DNA of 64,000 nucleotides from Bryobacterales bacterium (GCA_003136675.1 PLFE01000051.1:1-64000); one strand, 5' to 3'; shown: positions 54,777 to 63,405, counted from the first letter of the stretch. Numbers and translations: made by a program. The notes: a model not told the origin generated them from the sequence alone.

Positions 54777-55565
54777 ATGCGCGACCGCGCGACCGCTCCC
54801 CTCACTGCCGTTTTAGTGGACGATGAAGCACTGGCCCGCGAAGAGCTGAAGTGGCTTCTGAACGATCTTCCAGACGTTGAGGTGCTGGCTACCGCCGAGA
54901 ACGGGATAGACGCTATCGACTTAATTGAGGCCGAGGAACCGGACATGGTTTTCCTGGACGTGCAGATGCCGGGCCTCGACGGTATGAGCGTGGTCAAGAA
55001 GCTTCGCGAAATGGATATCCCCCTGCCGTACATCGTATTCTCGACGGCGTTTGAGCAGTACGCCGTGGAAGCGTTCCGCCTGGAAGCCATGGATTATCTG
55101 TTAAAGCCTGTGGATAAGTTGCGGCTGGCGGAAACCGTGGAGAGGGCCAAACGCAACCGGACCAGGCGCGACCTGGAGCCCCATACTGAGATGGTTCCGG
55201 AACCGCAGCAGCCCAAGGCCGTTACCCAGCACGCCAAGATTGTGGTCCGGAATGGCAGCCGGCAGATCGTGGTGGACGCGCAGGAGATTATTTACGCCAC
55301 CATTAACGATGGCGTGATTACCATCGCTTCAAACCAGGTGGAGGGGATTTCGAGTTATCGCACTCTGGAGGAGCTACAGGCAAATCTGGACCCCGATCAG
55401 TTCTGGCGCGCGCACCGTTCGTATCTGGTGAATATTCATCGCATTCGCGAGGTGGTGCCGTGGTTCAAATCGAGTTATAAAGTGCGCGTAGACGACAAGA
55501 AGGGGACCGAAGTTCCCGTTAGCCGCGTGCAGACGCGCCGGCTGCGGGAGTTGTTGAAGCTGTAA
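54777..55565 (+). CDS. LytTR family response regulator
   Basis: The 262-residue protein has a receiver domain (about 10-125) with 'AVLVDDEALAREELKWLL', phospho-acceptor aspartate in 'DMVFLDVQMPGLDG' near 60, and 'YLLKPVD' near 110. A C-terminal LytTR DNA-binding domain follows (about 155-262; 'ADEIIYATINDGVITIAS'-type strand, 'FWRAHRSYLVNIHRIREV', 'VPVSRVQTRRLRELL'). Such regulators usually work with a LytS-type histidine kinase, which is not in the window. It begins the plus-strand run at 54.8 kb and is divergent from the inositol-phosphate synthase gene. Confidence 0.94.
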   Translation: MRDRATAPLTAVLVDDEALAREELKWLLNDLPDVEVLATAENGIDAIDLIEAEEPDMVFLDVQMPGLDGMSVVKKLREMDIPLPYIVFSTAFEQYAVEAFRLEAMDYLLKPVDKLRLAETVERAKRNRTRRDLEPHTEMVPEPQQPKAVTQHAKIVVRNGSRQIVVDAQEIIYATINDGVITIASNQVEGISSYRTLEELQANLDPDQFWRAHRSYLVNIHRIREVVPWFKSSYKVRVDDKKGTEVPVSRVQTRRLRELLKL

Positions 55566-55579
55566 AATCGGACAATCTT

Positions 55580-55750
55580 ATGGCGATGAGTGCGGAACTT
55601 CTGGAGATCCTGGTTTGTCCGGCCTGCAAGTCGAAGCTGGAATTGAAGCCGGATGAAAGCGGGCTACGGTGCGTGAGCTGCCACCGGCTCTATCCCGTGC
55701 GGGACGGAATTCCGGTGATGCTGATTGACGAAGCCAAAGTGGATGAGTGA
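55580..55750 (+). CDS. Trm112-like small zinc-ribbon protein
   Basis: A short ORF of 56 residues starts at ATG 55580, 14 bases after the LytTR stop. It carries two CxxC pairs, 'LVCPACKSKLELKPDESG' and 'LRCVSCHRLYPVRDGIPVMLIDEA', the hallmark of the Trm112/YcaR family. These bind zinc and in other organisms activate methyltransferases or accompany lipid A genes. An internal ATG at 55586 is possible. Its stop overlaps one possible start of the RAYT gene. Confidence 0.85.
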   Translation: MAMSAELLEILVCPACKSKLELKPDESGLRCVSCHRLYPVRDGIPVMLIDEAKVDE

Positions 55751-55791
55751 ATTGGCTCAGAATACTCAAACTGCACCTCCACTCTTTGGTG

Positions 55792-55813
55792 AGGCAGGCG
55801 CTTTCGCCTGCCT
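55792..55813. repeat. REP-like palindrome upstream of the RAYT gene
   Basis: The arms AGGCAGGCG and CGCCTGCCT pair perfectly over nine bases with loop CTTT. It is preceded by GGTG. It lies 11 bases before the preferred RAYT start and shares its inner AGGCG/CGCCT core with the palindrome at the 3' end of the gene. Confidence 0.7.
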
Positions 55814-55823
55814 TTCTACCGAG

Positions 55824-56387
55824 ATGCCAGAATACCGACGAAGATTGCCGCATTTCCAACCGGACGGGACCTATCTCTTCGTGACGTGGCGTCTCTGGGG
55901 ATCGGTGGCAGCCGCGCAACCCGCGATTCTATATTCCTTCCCAGGCGACGCGTTCGTGGCTCATGATCGCGAGCTGGACCGGTGCGCCGAAGAGCCGCAG
56001 TGGCTGGCCATCCCTTCCGTCGCAGATCTGGTTTCACGCGCCATCGTGTACGGAGAGAGTGGAAGGAATTTCTACTCCTTGTGTGCCTGGGCAGTGGTGC
56101 CGAATCACGTGCATTTGCTAATCCGCCCGCTGGTGCCTCTCCCCGTTCTGATGCGATGGTTAAAGGGCTCGACCGCAAGACGGGCAAATCTCATATTGGG
56201 CCGGACGGGGCAACCATTTTGGCGTGACGAGTCGTACGATCATTATTTGCGAGATTCGAGTCAATTGACACGGACGGCTGATTATATTGAAAAAAATTCC
56301 GTGTCTGCAGGGTTAGTAGACTCTCCTGAGGAGTGGCCGTGGTCTAGCGCGGGATGGGTAGGCGAAACCGCCTGCCCCACCTTATGA
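55824..56387 (+). CDS. REP-associated tyrosine transposase (RAYT, Y1_Tnp)
   Basis: From ATG 55824 the protein has 187 residues; an in-frame ATG at 55743 would add 27 residues read through the palindrome. Features are 'RRRLPHFQPDGTYLFVTWRLWG' at the start, the HUH-type 'AVVPNHVHLLIRPL' (histidine pair near 101-103), and 'FWRDESYDHYLRD' with the candidate nucleophilic tyrosine near 143. A C-terminal 'YIEKNSVSAGLVDSPEEWPWSS' is typical of the family. RAYTs are single-copy IS200-like enzymes that move REP sequences; palindromes lie on both sides here. Its stop overlaps the GT9 start. Confidence 0.9.
   Translation: MPEYRRRLPHFQPDGTYLFVTWRLWGSVAAAQPAILYSFPGDAFVAHDRELDRCAEEPQWLAIPSVADLVSRAIVYGESGRNFYSLCAWAVVPNHVHLLIRPLVPLPVLMRWLKGSTARRANLILGRTGQPFWRDESYDHYLRDSSQLTRTADYIEKNSVSAGLVDSPEEWPWSSAGWVGETACPTL
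56356..56377. repeat. REP-like palindrome inside the 3' end of the RAYT gene
   Basis: The arms GGGTAGGCG and CGCCTGCCC pair over nine positions (one G-T pair) with loop AAAC. It encodes the last residues of the RAYT protein and shares its core with the upstream palindrome. Confidence 0.65.
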
Positions 56388-57289
56388 CTATCCTCGAGCA
56401 GATTCCGAAGGGTGCAGGGGTTGCCGTTGTGCGGTTGCGCTCCCTGGGGGATTCCGTGCTTGCCACGCCTGCGATTCATTTACTGAAGCGCGCGCGCCCG
56501 GATGTGCGCATCGCAGTGGTTTCTGAACCTCGGTTTAGCGCAGTGTACGAAGGCAATCCAGACATAGAGGAAGTCTTGAAACCAGGCGTGCGAATATTGC
56601 GGGCGTTTGGCCCCGAACTGTGCCTGAATCTGCATGGCGGTAGCACCAGCGCGAAACTCACGCTCCTCTCTGGCGCGCGATTCCGGGCGGGGTTCGAGCA
56701 CTTCCGGTTTTCCGACGTTTATAACATTCGAATTCCACGCGCACAGGAGGTACTCGGCGTGGAACGAACCGTCCATACCGCTGAGCACGCGGCGTCTGCC
56801 GTTTTTCATTTGGGCGTACCTCTGCAAGAGATTCCACGGGCGCGGCTGTTTGCTCCGGTGACGACGCGAGGGCCTTACGCCGTCTTTCATCCGGTAGCAT
56901 CGCATCCACATAAAACCTGGCCTGCGGCTTTTTTCACAACTGTTGCTCAGTATGTGGACCGCGAACTGGGATTGCAGCCCATTTTCATCGCAGGCCCCGG
57001 CGAAGATATCTCGCAGTTTCAGGTGTGGCCGGCTCTCGCGGGCGCGTCGCTGCCTGAAGTGAAAGCGCTGCTGAGAAGCGCGGCGCTATTTGTGGGGAAC
57101 GATTCGGGCCCCGCGCATATGGCCGCGGCTTTCGGATTGCCCGTGGTGGTTTTGTTTGGGCCATCGGATGAGGTGGTCTGGGCGCCCTGGAAGACGGAGT
57201 CCGTCACGCTGAAGGCCGATGGCCCCATTCATACGATCGAAGCGCAGCAGGTGATGCGGGCGCTTGATCGCCTGCGGGTGCACGCTTGA
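56384..57289 (+). CDS. Glycosyltransferase family 9 (heptosyltransferase-like)
   Basis: From ATG 56384, which overlaps the RAYT stop in ATGA, the protein has 301 residues. It shows the GT9 layout: 'AVVRLRSLGDSVLATPAIHLLKRARPD' at the start (the conserved 'LGD' donor loop), 'PYAVFHPVASHPHKTWPAAFFTTVA' near 175, and 'FVGNDSGPAHMAAAFGLPVVVLFGPSD' near 240 with the DxGxxH site. It adds a heptose or similar sugar to lipid A-core precursors at the inner membrane. The MsbA-like exporter gene follows, overlapping by four bases, which supports a lipopolysaccharide role. Confidence 0.9.
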   Translation: MTILEQIPKGAGVAVVRLRSLGDSVLATPAIHLLKRARPDVRIAVVSEPRFSAVYEGNPDIEEVLKPGVRILRAFGPELCLNLHGGSTSAKLTLLSGARFRAGFEHFRFSDVYNIRIPRAQEVLGVERTVHTAEHAASAVFHLGVPLQEIPRARLFAPVTTRGPYAVFHPVASHPHKTWPAAFFTTVAQYVDRELGLQPIFIAGPGEDISQFQVWPALAGASLPEVKALLRSAALFVGNDSGPAHMAAAFGLPVVVLFGPSDEVVWAPWKTESVTLKADGPIHTIEAQQVMRALDRLRVHA

Positions 57290-59115
57290 GCGATTTGAAG
57301 AGGCTGCTGCACTATTCCCGGCGCTACATTCCGGAACTGACCGCTAGTGTCGTACTGATGGCGCTGGTGGGCGCGGCGCACGCCTCCATGGCGCTGCTGA
57401 TCCAGCCGGTGATCGATCGCGTGCTTTCGCCGCCCAGCGCCGCGTTCAAACCTGTCTTTCTCTTTACGAACTTCTTCACAAGGAAGCCGGTTTATTTGGA
57501 TAGTTTCCTTCCGGGCAGTCTGCACGACGTTTGGGCGCCGGTGGCCGTCGCGATCCTGGCCGTCTTCCTCGCCAAGGGGATTTTTGATTACATTGCCAAT
57601 TACCTGGTGAGCTATGCGGGTTTCTCGGCAGTGACGGATTTGCGGAATGAAGCGTTCGAGAAGATTCTGCGCCAAAGCGCCCGGTTTTATGAAACGCACT
57701 CGACAGGTCATCTGATGAGCTCGATTCTGAACGACATCGACAAAATTCAGACGGCAATTTCCAGCATGCTGGCGGATTCCATGCGGCAGGTCTTCGTTGT
57801 GATCGGCCTGCTGTTCGTGCTGATGCATTGGGATTGGAGACTGGCGCTGGTCAGTTTGACCGTGTTGCCGTTTGTGCTGATTCCCACGGCGCGCATCGGG
57901 AAGCGCATTCGCCGCACCAGCCGGAACACGCAGGACGCCATGGGCGAAGTGAACCAGATCTTGCAGGAGACCATCACCGGGCAGGAAGTGGTGAAGGCCT
58001 TCAGCGCCGAGAGTTACGAGGCGGAGCGCTTCCGCGTGGCTAGCCGCAAACTCCTGAAAGGGAATCTGCGGTACGTGCTGCAGCAGGCGCTGGCTTCTCC
58101 ACTGATCGAGTTCTTCGCGGCGCTCACCATCGTCGGCTTGTTGACGTATGCGCGAACGCAGGTGAAAGGCGGGACGCTCACGGCGGGGCAATTCACAAGT
58201 TTCGTGATTGCGCTGCTGATGCTTTATGAGCCCGTGAAGCGGCTGACCAATATCCACAACATTTTTGAACAGGCGATTGGCGCGGCGCAGAAGGTGTTCG
58301 AGTATCTGGACGAGCCGGAGGATGTCGCAAGTCTGCCGGCCGCCCGGACGATGAGCGGCTTTCGCGATCGCATCGCGTTCGAAGGAGTCAGTTTCCGCTA
58401 TCCCGCCGCGACGGACAAGGTGGCGCTGCGGGGCGTGGATCTGGAAGTGAAGTGCGGACAGGTTGTGGCGCTGGTGGGCCCCAGCGGCGCGGGAAAATCG
58501 ACGCTGGTGCGGCTCGTTCCGCGTTTCCACGATGTGACCGGCGGCGTGCTGCGGATCGATGGCGCGGACGTGAGGAATCTATCGGTCGAATCTCTGCGGG
58601 CGCATATCGGGCTGGTTTCGCAGGATACGTTTTTGTTTAACGACACGGTGGCAAACAACATTGCCTATGGACGTAAAGGTGTCCGAAAGGAAGCCATTGA
58701 AGCCGCCGCCAAGGCTGCTCTGGCGGATGGTTTTATCGAAAGCCTGCCTCTGGGATACGACACGCCAATTGGAGAGCGCGGACTGACGCTGAGTGGAGGC
58801 CAGAGGCAACGCTTGGCCATCGCCCGGGCCCTCTTGAAAGATGCGCCCATTCTGATTCTGGATGAAGCCACTTCGCATTTAGACACCGAGTCCGAAATGC
58901 TCGTGCAGAAGGCATTGGCAAATCTGATGGCGGCGCGGACCGTGATTGTGATTGCCCACCGCATTTCGACCATACGGCGCGCGGATAAGATCGTGGTTCT
59001 GGAGCAGGGGCGGATTGTCGAACAAGGTCGCCACGAGGAGTTGATGGAGCGCAACGGGATGTATCAGCGGCTGCACGAATTGCAGTTTCTGGAGCCGGCG
59101 GGAGTCAACTTGTGA
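57286..59115 (+). CDS. MsbA-like ABC exporter (fused permease-ATPase)
   Basis: The 609-residue half-transporter starts with TTG 57286 (TTGA overlap with the GT9 stop). Six membrane helices (about 20-340) are followed by an ATPase: Walker A 'GPSGAGKSTLV' near 400, Q-loop 'GLVSQDTFLFNDTV', signature 'LSGGQRQRLAIARALL', and Walker B 'ILILDEATSHLD'. The close coupling with the GT9 gene suggests flipping of lipid A-core across the inner membrane. It is the first of the genes leading to yicC. Confidence 0.93.
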   Translation: MSDLKRLLHYSRRYIPELTASVVLMALVGAAHASMALLIQPVIDRVLSPPSAAFKPVFLFTNFFTRKPVYLDSFLPGSLHDVWAPVAVAILAVFLAKGIFDYIANYLVSYAGFSAVTDLRNEAFEKILRQSARFYETHSTGHLMSSILNDIDKIQTAISSMLADSMRQVFVVIGLLFVLMHWDWRLALVSLTVLPFVLIPTARIGKRIRRTSRNTQDAMGEVNQILQETITGQEVVKAFSAESYEAERFRVASRKLLKGNLRYVLQQALASPLIEFFAALTIVGLLTYARTQVKGGTLTAGQFTSFVIALLMLYEPVKRLTNIHNIFEQAIGAAQKVFEYLDEPEDVASLPAARTMSGFRDRIAFEGVSFRYPAATDKVALRGVDLEVKCGQVVALVGPSGAGKSTLVRLVPRFHDVTGGVLRIDGADVRNLSVESLRAHIGLVSQDTFLFNDTVANNIAYGRKGVRKEAIEAAAKAALADGFIESLPLGYDTPIGERGLTLSGGQRQRLAIARALLKDAPILILDEATSHLDTESEMLVQKALANLMAARTVIVIAHRISTIRRADKIVVLEQGRIVEQGRHEELMERNGMYQRLHELQFLEPAGVNL

Positions 59116-60005
59116 GCGCCAGGAGCATGACGGGTTTCGCGCGCGCGCGGCGCTCGCTGGGGATGGCGGAAGTGGTGCTGAGCGTGAAAAGCGTGAACCA
59201 CCGGGGCCTGGATCTGCACTTCCACATGCCCGCCGTGTTCGACCCGTTTGAGCAGGTCGCGCGGGCGGCGGTGAAGAAGCAGGTGGAGCGCGGGCATCTT
59301 CAAGTTCATTTGGCTCTGGATAAACAGAATGGTTCTGCCGAAGGATCTCTGAACACGGCATTATTGGAGCGGTGGGTCGCGGCTTTCCGGGAAACAGCAC
59401 GTCAATTAGGCTCTCCGGAACAACCGGCGGTGGCCGACGCGTTGCGGGTTCCAGGGATACTCCAGACGGATTCCAGTGTGGAATGGTCGCCGGAGGTGGA
59501 GAGTCTTCTTGTTGGGTGCCTCGACGAGGCGCTCAATGGATTGAACGCATTCCGCGACCGGGAAGGGGCTGCCATTGCCGAGGAGATGGCCGAAAGGGCC
59601 CGGAGCGTCGGGCAATTAGCCGCCAGGATGGAAAAGTTGCGGTCGAACGCCACCGAAGCGTTTCACCTGCGCTTGAAGGAAAAGCTGGCTGATCTGTTGC
59701 ACGGAGCCACCGTGGAGCCGCACCGGTTGGCCCAGGAAGCGGCCATTTTGGCCGATCGCAGCGATATCAGCGAAGAGATTATGCGTCTGAAAACGCATGC
59801 TCTGCAGGTGCTGGAACTGATCCGCGCACCGGGAGAGAAGGGCAAGAAACTCGATTTTCTCTTGCAGGAGATGAACCGGGAGAGCAACACAATTTTGTCG
59901 AAGACGAGCGGTTTGGGCGATCATGGATTAACCCTCACCGCGCTGGCGCTGGAAGCCAAGGCGGAAATTGATAAGATGCGCGAACAGTCGTTGAACCTCG
60001 AATAG
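59112..60005 (+). CDS. yicC: YicC family endoribonuclease
   Basis: The 297-residue protein starts with GTG overlapping the exporter stop (GTGA). It has the family opening 'RSMTGFARARRSLGMAEVVLSVKSVNHRGLDLHF' and the C-terminal DUF1732-type part with 'KKLDFLLQEMNRESNTILSKT'. YicC is a conserved endoribonuclease involved in RNA turnover. Its position before gmk, rpoZ and coaBC is the usual bacterial order. Confidence 0.93.
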   Translation: MSARSMTGFARARRSLGMAEVVLSVKSVNHRGLDLHFHMPAVFDPFEQVARAAVKKQVERGHLQVHLALDKQNGSAEGSLNTALLERWVAAFRETARQLGSPEQPAVADALRVPGILQTDSSVEWSPEVESLLVGCLDEALNGLNAFRDREGAAIAEEMAERARSVGQLAARMEKLRSNATEAFHLRLKEKLADLLHGATVEPHRLAQEAAILADRSDISEEIMRLKTHALQVLELIRAPGEKGKKLDFLLQEMNRESNTILSKTSGLGDHGLTLTALALEAKAEIDKMREQSLNLE

Positions 60006-60014
60006 CAAGATCCG

Positions 60015-60662
60015 ATGAGTTTTGTTCCTATCGTTTTCATCATTTCGGCGCCTTCCGGATCGGGCAAGTCGACGCTGGTCGGGCGTCTCATGACCGAAGT
60101 GAACGGGTTGACGTTCTCCGTGTCTTACACAACTCGCGCACCGCGAGGGAAGGAACAGAACGGCGAGAGTTATTTCTTTACGACCAGGGTGGAGTTTGAG
60201 AAGTTGATCGCGAAGGACGATTTGCTGGAATTCGCAAGTGTTTTCGGCAATTATTACGGGACACGCAGGAGCGCCCTCGATGAAGCCGCCCAGAAAGAGT
60301 GCGATTTAGTACTCGACATCGACGTGCAGGGTGCGGGACAATTGAAAAGGAAAGTCCCGAGCGCCGTCAGCATCTTCATTCTTCCTCCTTCCCGGGTGAC
60401 GCTTGAACGACGGTTGCGATCGAGGAGCGAAGATCCGGATAGCGTGATTGATCGGCGGTTAAACGACGCCGCCAGGGAGATCGGCAATTACGAGTCTTAC
60501 GACTACGTGCTGATTAACGACAATCTGGAGGAGTCTTCGAAGACGCTGGTGGGAATTGTCCGGGCGGAACGTGCGCGGCGGTCCAGGGTGGAAGAGAAGA
60601 TTCAGCCGATTCTGGAGACGTTCCGGGATGCCACGTTCCGGGAAGCAGTAACGAAAGAGTGA
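60015..60662 (+). CDS. gmk: Guanylate kinase
   Basis: The 215-residue enzyme has the P-loop 'IISAPSGSGKSTLVGRLM' near 8, GMP-binding 'SVSYTTRAPRGKEQNGESYFF' near 36, and 'VFGNYYGTRRSALDE' near 76. A lid and C-terminal 'YDYVLINDNLEES' follow. It phosphorylates GMP to GDP with ATP in the cytoplasm. It is ten bases after yicC and six before rpoZ. Confidence 0.97.
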   Translation: MSFVPIVFIISAPSGSGKSTLVGRLMTEVNGLTFSVSYTTRAPRGKEQNGESYFFTTRVEFEKLIAKDDLLEFASVFGNYYGTRRSALDEAAQKECDLVLDIDVQGAGQLKRKVPSAVSIFILPPSRVTLERRLRSRSEDPDSVIDRRLNDAAREIGNYESYDYVLINDNLEESSKTLVGIVRAERARRSRVEEKIQPILETFRDATFREAVTKE

Positions 60663-60668
60663 AAAATC

Positions 60669-60929
60669 ATGAGCGAACGCCGAAGTAATGCCCATTGCAC
60701 GCTGCCCGATGACCTGGAGCAGAGCACGTACCGATTCATCATCGTTGCCGCCAAGCGGGCCAGGCAACTGCAGGGTGGTGCGCGGCCTTTCCTGCCGACG
60801 ACCGCCAAGAAGGCGACCATGATTGCGACGGAAGAGGCGCGCCGTGGCCTGGTGAAATATTACATTCCGGGAGCAGCCGACGCAGAGATTGCGGCGGATC
60901 TGGAACTGCCCGCGGAAGAAGTTCTCTAA
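60669..60929 (+). CDS. rpoZ: RNA polymerase omega subunit
   Basis: The 86-residue protein starts six bases after gmk. It carries the omega-family segments 'STYRFIIVAAKRARQLQGGARPFL' and 'KATMIATEEARRGLVKYY'. Omega assists assembly of the RNA polymerase core by binding the beta-prime subunit. The gmk-rpoZ-coaBC order is conserved in many bacteria, which supports the identification of this short gene. Confidence 0.92.
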   Translation: MSERRSNAHCTLPDDLEQSTYRFIIVAAKRARQLQGGARPFLPTTAKKATMIATEEARRGLVKYYIPGAADAEIAADLELPAEEVL

Positions 60930-60937
60930 GAGGACGC

Positions 60938-62137
60938 TTGCGAATCGCGCTAGGAGTAGGCGGGGGGATCGCGGCATACAAGGCGGCCGAACTGGCACGG
61001 TTGCTGATCCAGCGAGGCCATCAGGTTCAGGTCATCATGACGAGCGGGGCGCAGGAATTCATCACGCCGCTCACTTTCGCCACGCTGACCGGGCGGAAGA
61101 CGATTACCGGCTTATTTTCAAACGTGAGTCCGGAGGCAACACTGGCGAGCGCCGTGGAGCACATTGCGGTGGCTCAGGAAAACGATATCCTGCTGGTGGC
61201 GCCCGCCACGGCCAACATCATGAGCCATTTTGCGCACGGGCTAGCGGACGATTTTCTGAGTACGCTTTATCTGGCGTTCACAGGTCCCGTGGTACTGGCC
61301 CCGGCCATGAACGTGAATATGTGGGCGCACCCCGCGACGCAAGCGAATTTTGAGACGCTGACCAAACGCGGACATGTGCTGGTGGCGCCGCCCGAAGGAT
61401 TTCTCGCGTGCGGCATGACGGGTCCGGGGCGTTTGGCTGAACCGGCGGACATTGCGGACGCGGTGGAGCGCGAACTGAATCCGGTTTCCGACTACGCGGA
61501 CGAAACCGTTCTGATCACCGCCGGACCCACAGAAGAGCCGGTGGATCCGGTTCGTTTCCTCTCCAACCGATCGAGCGGCAAGATGGGTTATGCGCTGGCG
61601 CAGGAAGCGCTAAACAGGGGCGCGCGCGTCATTCTGATCTCAGGTCCGGTTGCTTTGACTGCGCCGCGCGGTGTGGATCTCATCCAGGTGCGGACAGCTC
61701 AGGAGATGCACGACGCTGTTTTTGCAAGTCTCGACGGAGTCACCATGGTGATCAAGTGCGCCGCCGTGTCGGATTTCCAAGCGGCCAGCGTGCCGGCTGA
61801 GAAGATGAAGAAGACGACGGCGAACTTCTCCATGGAACTGGAGCCGACGGTGGACATTCTGGCGGAACTGGGGCGTGCGAAAGGCGATTGGGTGTTGGTC
61901 GGATTTGCGGCCGAGACCGGAAACCTGGAGCAGGAGGCAAAGCGCAAACTGGCCGAGAAGAACTGCGACATGATTGTGGGCAATCTGGTAGGCACGTCCA
62001 CCACGGGCTTCGGAAGCGACGAAAACGAAGTTGTGCTGGTGACCAAGTCGGGCACGACCGAAGTTCCACGGGCGACCAAACGGGAAGTGGCGGAGCGCAT
62101 TTTGACCGAAGCACTCACGTTGCGGCATGCAAGCTGA
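60938..62137 (+). CDS. coaBC: Bifunctional phosphopantothenoylcysteine decarboxylase/synthetase
   Basis: The 399-residue enzyme starts at TTG 60938, preceded by GAGG. The CoaC half (to about 185) has 'GVGGGIAAYKAAELARLL', 'SAVEHIAVAQENDILLVAPATANIMSHFAHGLADD' with the active-site histidine, and 'ACGMTGPGRLAEP' with the catalytic cysteine. The CoaB half has 'VLITAGPTEEPVDPVRFLSNRSSGKMG' and 'VIKCAAVSDF' with the essential lysine. It makes 4'-phosphopantetheine in CoA synthesis. Its 3' end overlaps the uracil-DNA glycosylase gene by 11 bases. Confidence 0.95.
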   Translation: MRIALGVGGGIAAYKAAELARLLIQRGHQVQVIMTSGAQEFITPLTFATLTGRKTITGLFSNVSPEATLASAVEHIAVAQENDILLVAPATANIMSHFAHGLADDFLSTLYLAFTGPVVLAPAMNVNMWAHPATQANFETLTKRGHVLVAPPEGFLACGMTGPGRLAEPADIADAVERELNPVSDYADETVLITAGPTEEPVDPVRFLSNRSSGKMGYALAQEALNRGARVILISGPVALTAPRGVDLIQVRTAQEMHDAVFASLDGVTMVIKCAAVSDFQAASVPAEKMKKTTANFSMELEPTVDILAELGRAKGDWVLVGFAAETGNLEQEAKRKLAEKNCDMIVGNLVGTSTTGFGSDENEVVLVTKSGTTEVPRATKREVAERILTEALTLRHAS

Positions 62138-62837
62138 CGAAGTTCGCAAGTATTTGCAGTTTTATAGCGATCTGGGGGTTAAGGAGATCTTGCGGCAGGT
62201 TTCTGAACCCGCGGAGCCAGCGGAGTACGCGCCGGTGATCGAAATTCCCTCCCTGGCTCCTCACGGCGATACACTTCTTAAGATCATTGACGACATCGGC
62301 GATTGTAAGCGCTGCCGCCTGCACATCGCGCGGAAGAAGATCGTGTTTGGCTCGGGAAATCCGGAAGCGAAGCTGGTCTTCGTGGGTGAAGGTCCGGGCG
62401 CGGATGAGGACGAATCCGGATTGCCGTTCGTGGGGCGCGCGGGGCAGTTACTCACACAGATGATCGAGGGCACGGCGTCGAAGGAAGGCATTCCCCTCAA
62501 GCGCGCGGATGTGTATATCTGCAATGTCGTGAAGTGCCGCCCGCCGGAGAACCGCACGCCCGAGCCGGATGAAATGGAGATTTGCGGACAGTTTCTCTAC
62601 CGGCAATTGCGGACCATCCAGCCCAAGGCGATTTGTGCGTTAGGGTCGGTTGCGGCGAAGGCGCTGGTGGGCGGTAGAGACGGCGTCACCAAGCTGCGCG
62701 GTAAGTGGCATAAGTGGAATGATATTCCGTTGATGGTGACCTACCATCCGAGTTACTTACTACGGCAGTATAATCAGAATGCGAAGCGCGAGGCTTGGGA
62801 AGATTTGAAGACCACGTTGCATTTTGTCTATGATTAG
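62127..62837 (+). CDS. Type 4 uracil-DNA glycosylase (iron-sulfur)
   Basis: The 236-residue protein has 'LVFVGEGPGADEDESGLPFVGRAGQLL' (the family 4 active-site motif with Glu/Asp) and 'YICNVVKCRPPENRTPEPDE'. It also has 'MVTYHPSYLLRQ', the second motif with histidine. Iron-sulfur cysteines lie in 'CKRCRLH' near 56-62 and downstream near 130-155. It removes uracil from DNA to start base-excision repair. An N-terminal extension of about 45 residues precedes the domain. It overlaps the coaBC end. Confidence 0.93.
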   Translation: MQADEVRKYLQFYSDLGVKEILRQVSEPAEPAEYAPVIEIPSLAPHGDTLLKIIDDIGDCKRCRLHIARKKIVFGSGNPEAKLVFVGEGPGADEDESGLPFVGRAGQLLTQMIEGTASKEGIPLKRADVYICNVVKCRPPENRTPEPDEMEICGQFLYRQLRTIQPKAICALGSVAAKALVGGRDGVTKLRGKWHKWNDIPLMVTYHPSYLLRQYNQNAKREAWEDLKTTLHFVYD

Positions 62838-62855
62838 TGGGGAGCTTTAAGTCAC

Positions 62856-63082
62856 ATGCGATTTGAGAGGGTCACTATCAATTCCGCTGTTGCGACTGGC
62901 AAGCCTTGCATTCGAGGCCTGCGCTTCCCTGTGTCGCGGCTGCTCGGGCAGTTAGCCTCGGGAGAGTCTCTGGAAATCCATTCTTCGACAGTATCCCCTA
63001 TTTGGAGCCAGCGGATATAGCCGAGGCTCTTCGGTATGCGGCGTGCCTCGCTGAAGACGAGACAGTCGAACTTGCGAGATGA
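62856..63082 (+). pseudogene. Frameshifted DUF433 antitoxin relic
   Basis: The reading from ATG 62856 begins 'MRFERVTINSAVATGKPCIRGLRFPVSRLLGQLASGES', the typical DUF433 antitoxin start. The frame is then lost. Skipping one base in the AAA run near 62963 gives 'SILRQYP', and skipping one more in the CCCC run near 62983 gives 'YLEPADIAEALRYAACLAEDETVELAR' and a stop at 63080-63082. The length of 227 bases fits two single-base insertions in homopolymers. It is either a decayed gene or two sequencing errors. Its stop overlaps the toxin start (ATGA), the usual operon arrangement. Confidence 0.75.
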
Positions 63083-63405
63083 AATTCCTCGTCGATATGC
63101 AATTGTCACGACGCGGTGCACGCGGATGAATCAGCGTTGAGTCTGCACCTGACGAAGAGATCCTCGCCCGTTGCGGTAGACGAGGAGCGGTCATCATAAC
63201 CGCTGACCTTGATTTTCCGGGACTCTTCGCGAAAATTATCACGAGCGGTCCGGCGCTCATGCCTCGTCGGGGCGGCAACTACATTGATGCCGAAAGTGTC
63301 GACTGTGTCCGTCGCGTACTCTCTGCCATTGGACACGACGATCTGCCGAAATCGGTGGTAGTTGTTGACCGCGAGCGGATCAGACGCCGCTGGCTGCCGA
63401 TCTAA
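63079..63405 (+). pseudogene. Broken DUF5615 (PIN-like) toxin relic
   Basis: From ATG 63079 the reading starts 'MKFLVDMQLS' as in DUF5615 PIN-like toxins. About a dozen residues of the first helix are then missing. A shifted frame continues 'HDAVHADESALS', and after a further one-base shift 'APDEEILARCGRRGAVIITADLDFPGLF' runs on to 'DRERIRRRWLPI' and TAA at 63403-63405. The acidic TADLDF strand is kept. A deletion and at least one more frameshift make the toxin inactive. Together with the upstream relic it marks a dead toxin-antitoxin module. Confidence 0.75.

Noticed and set aside
62852-63336. Minus-strand readings over the toxin-antitoxin relic
   Set aside because: They are shadows of the plus-strand DUF433/DUF5615 sequence, which matches known families once frameshifts are allowed.
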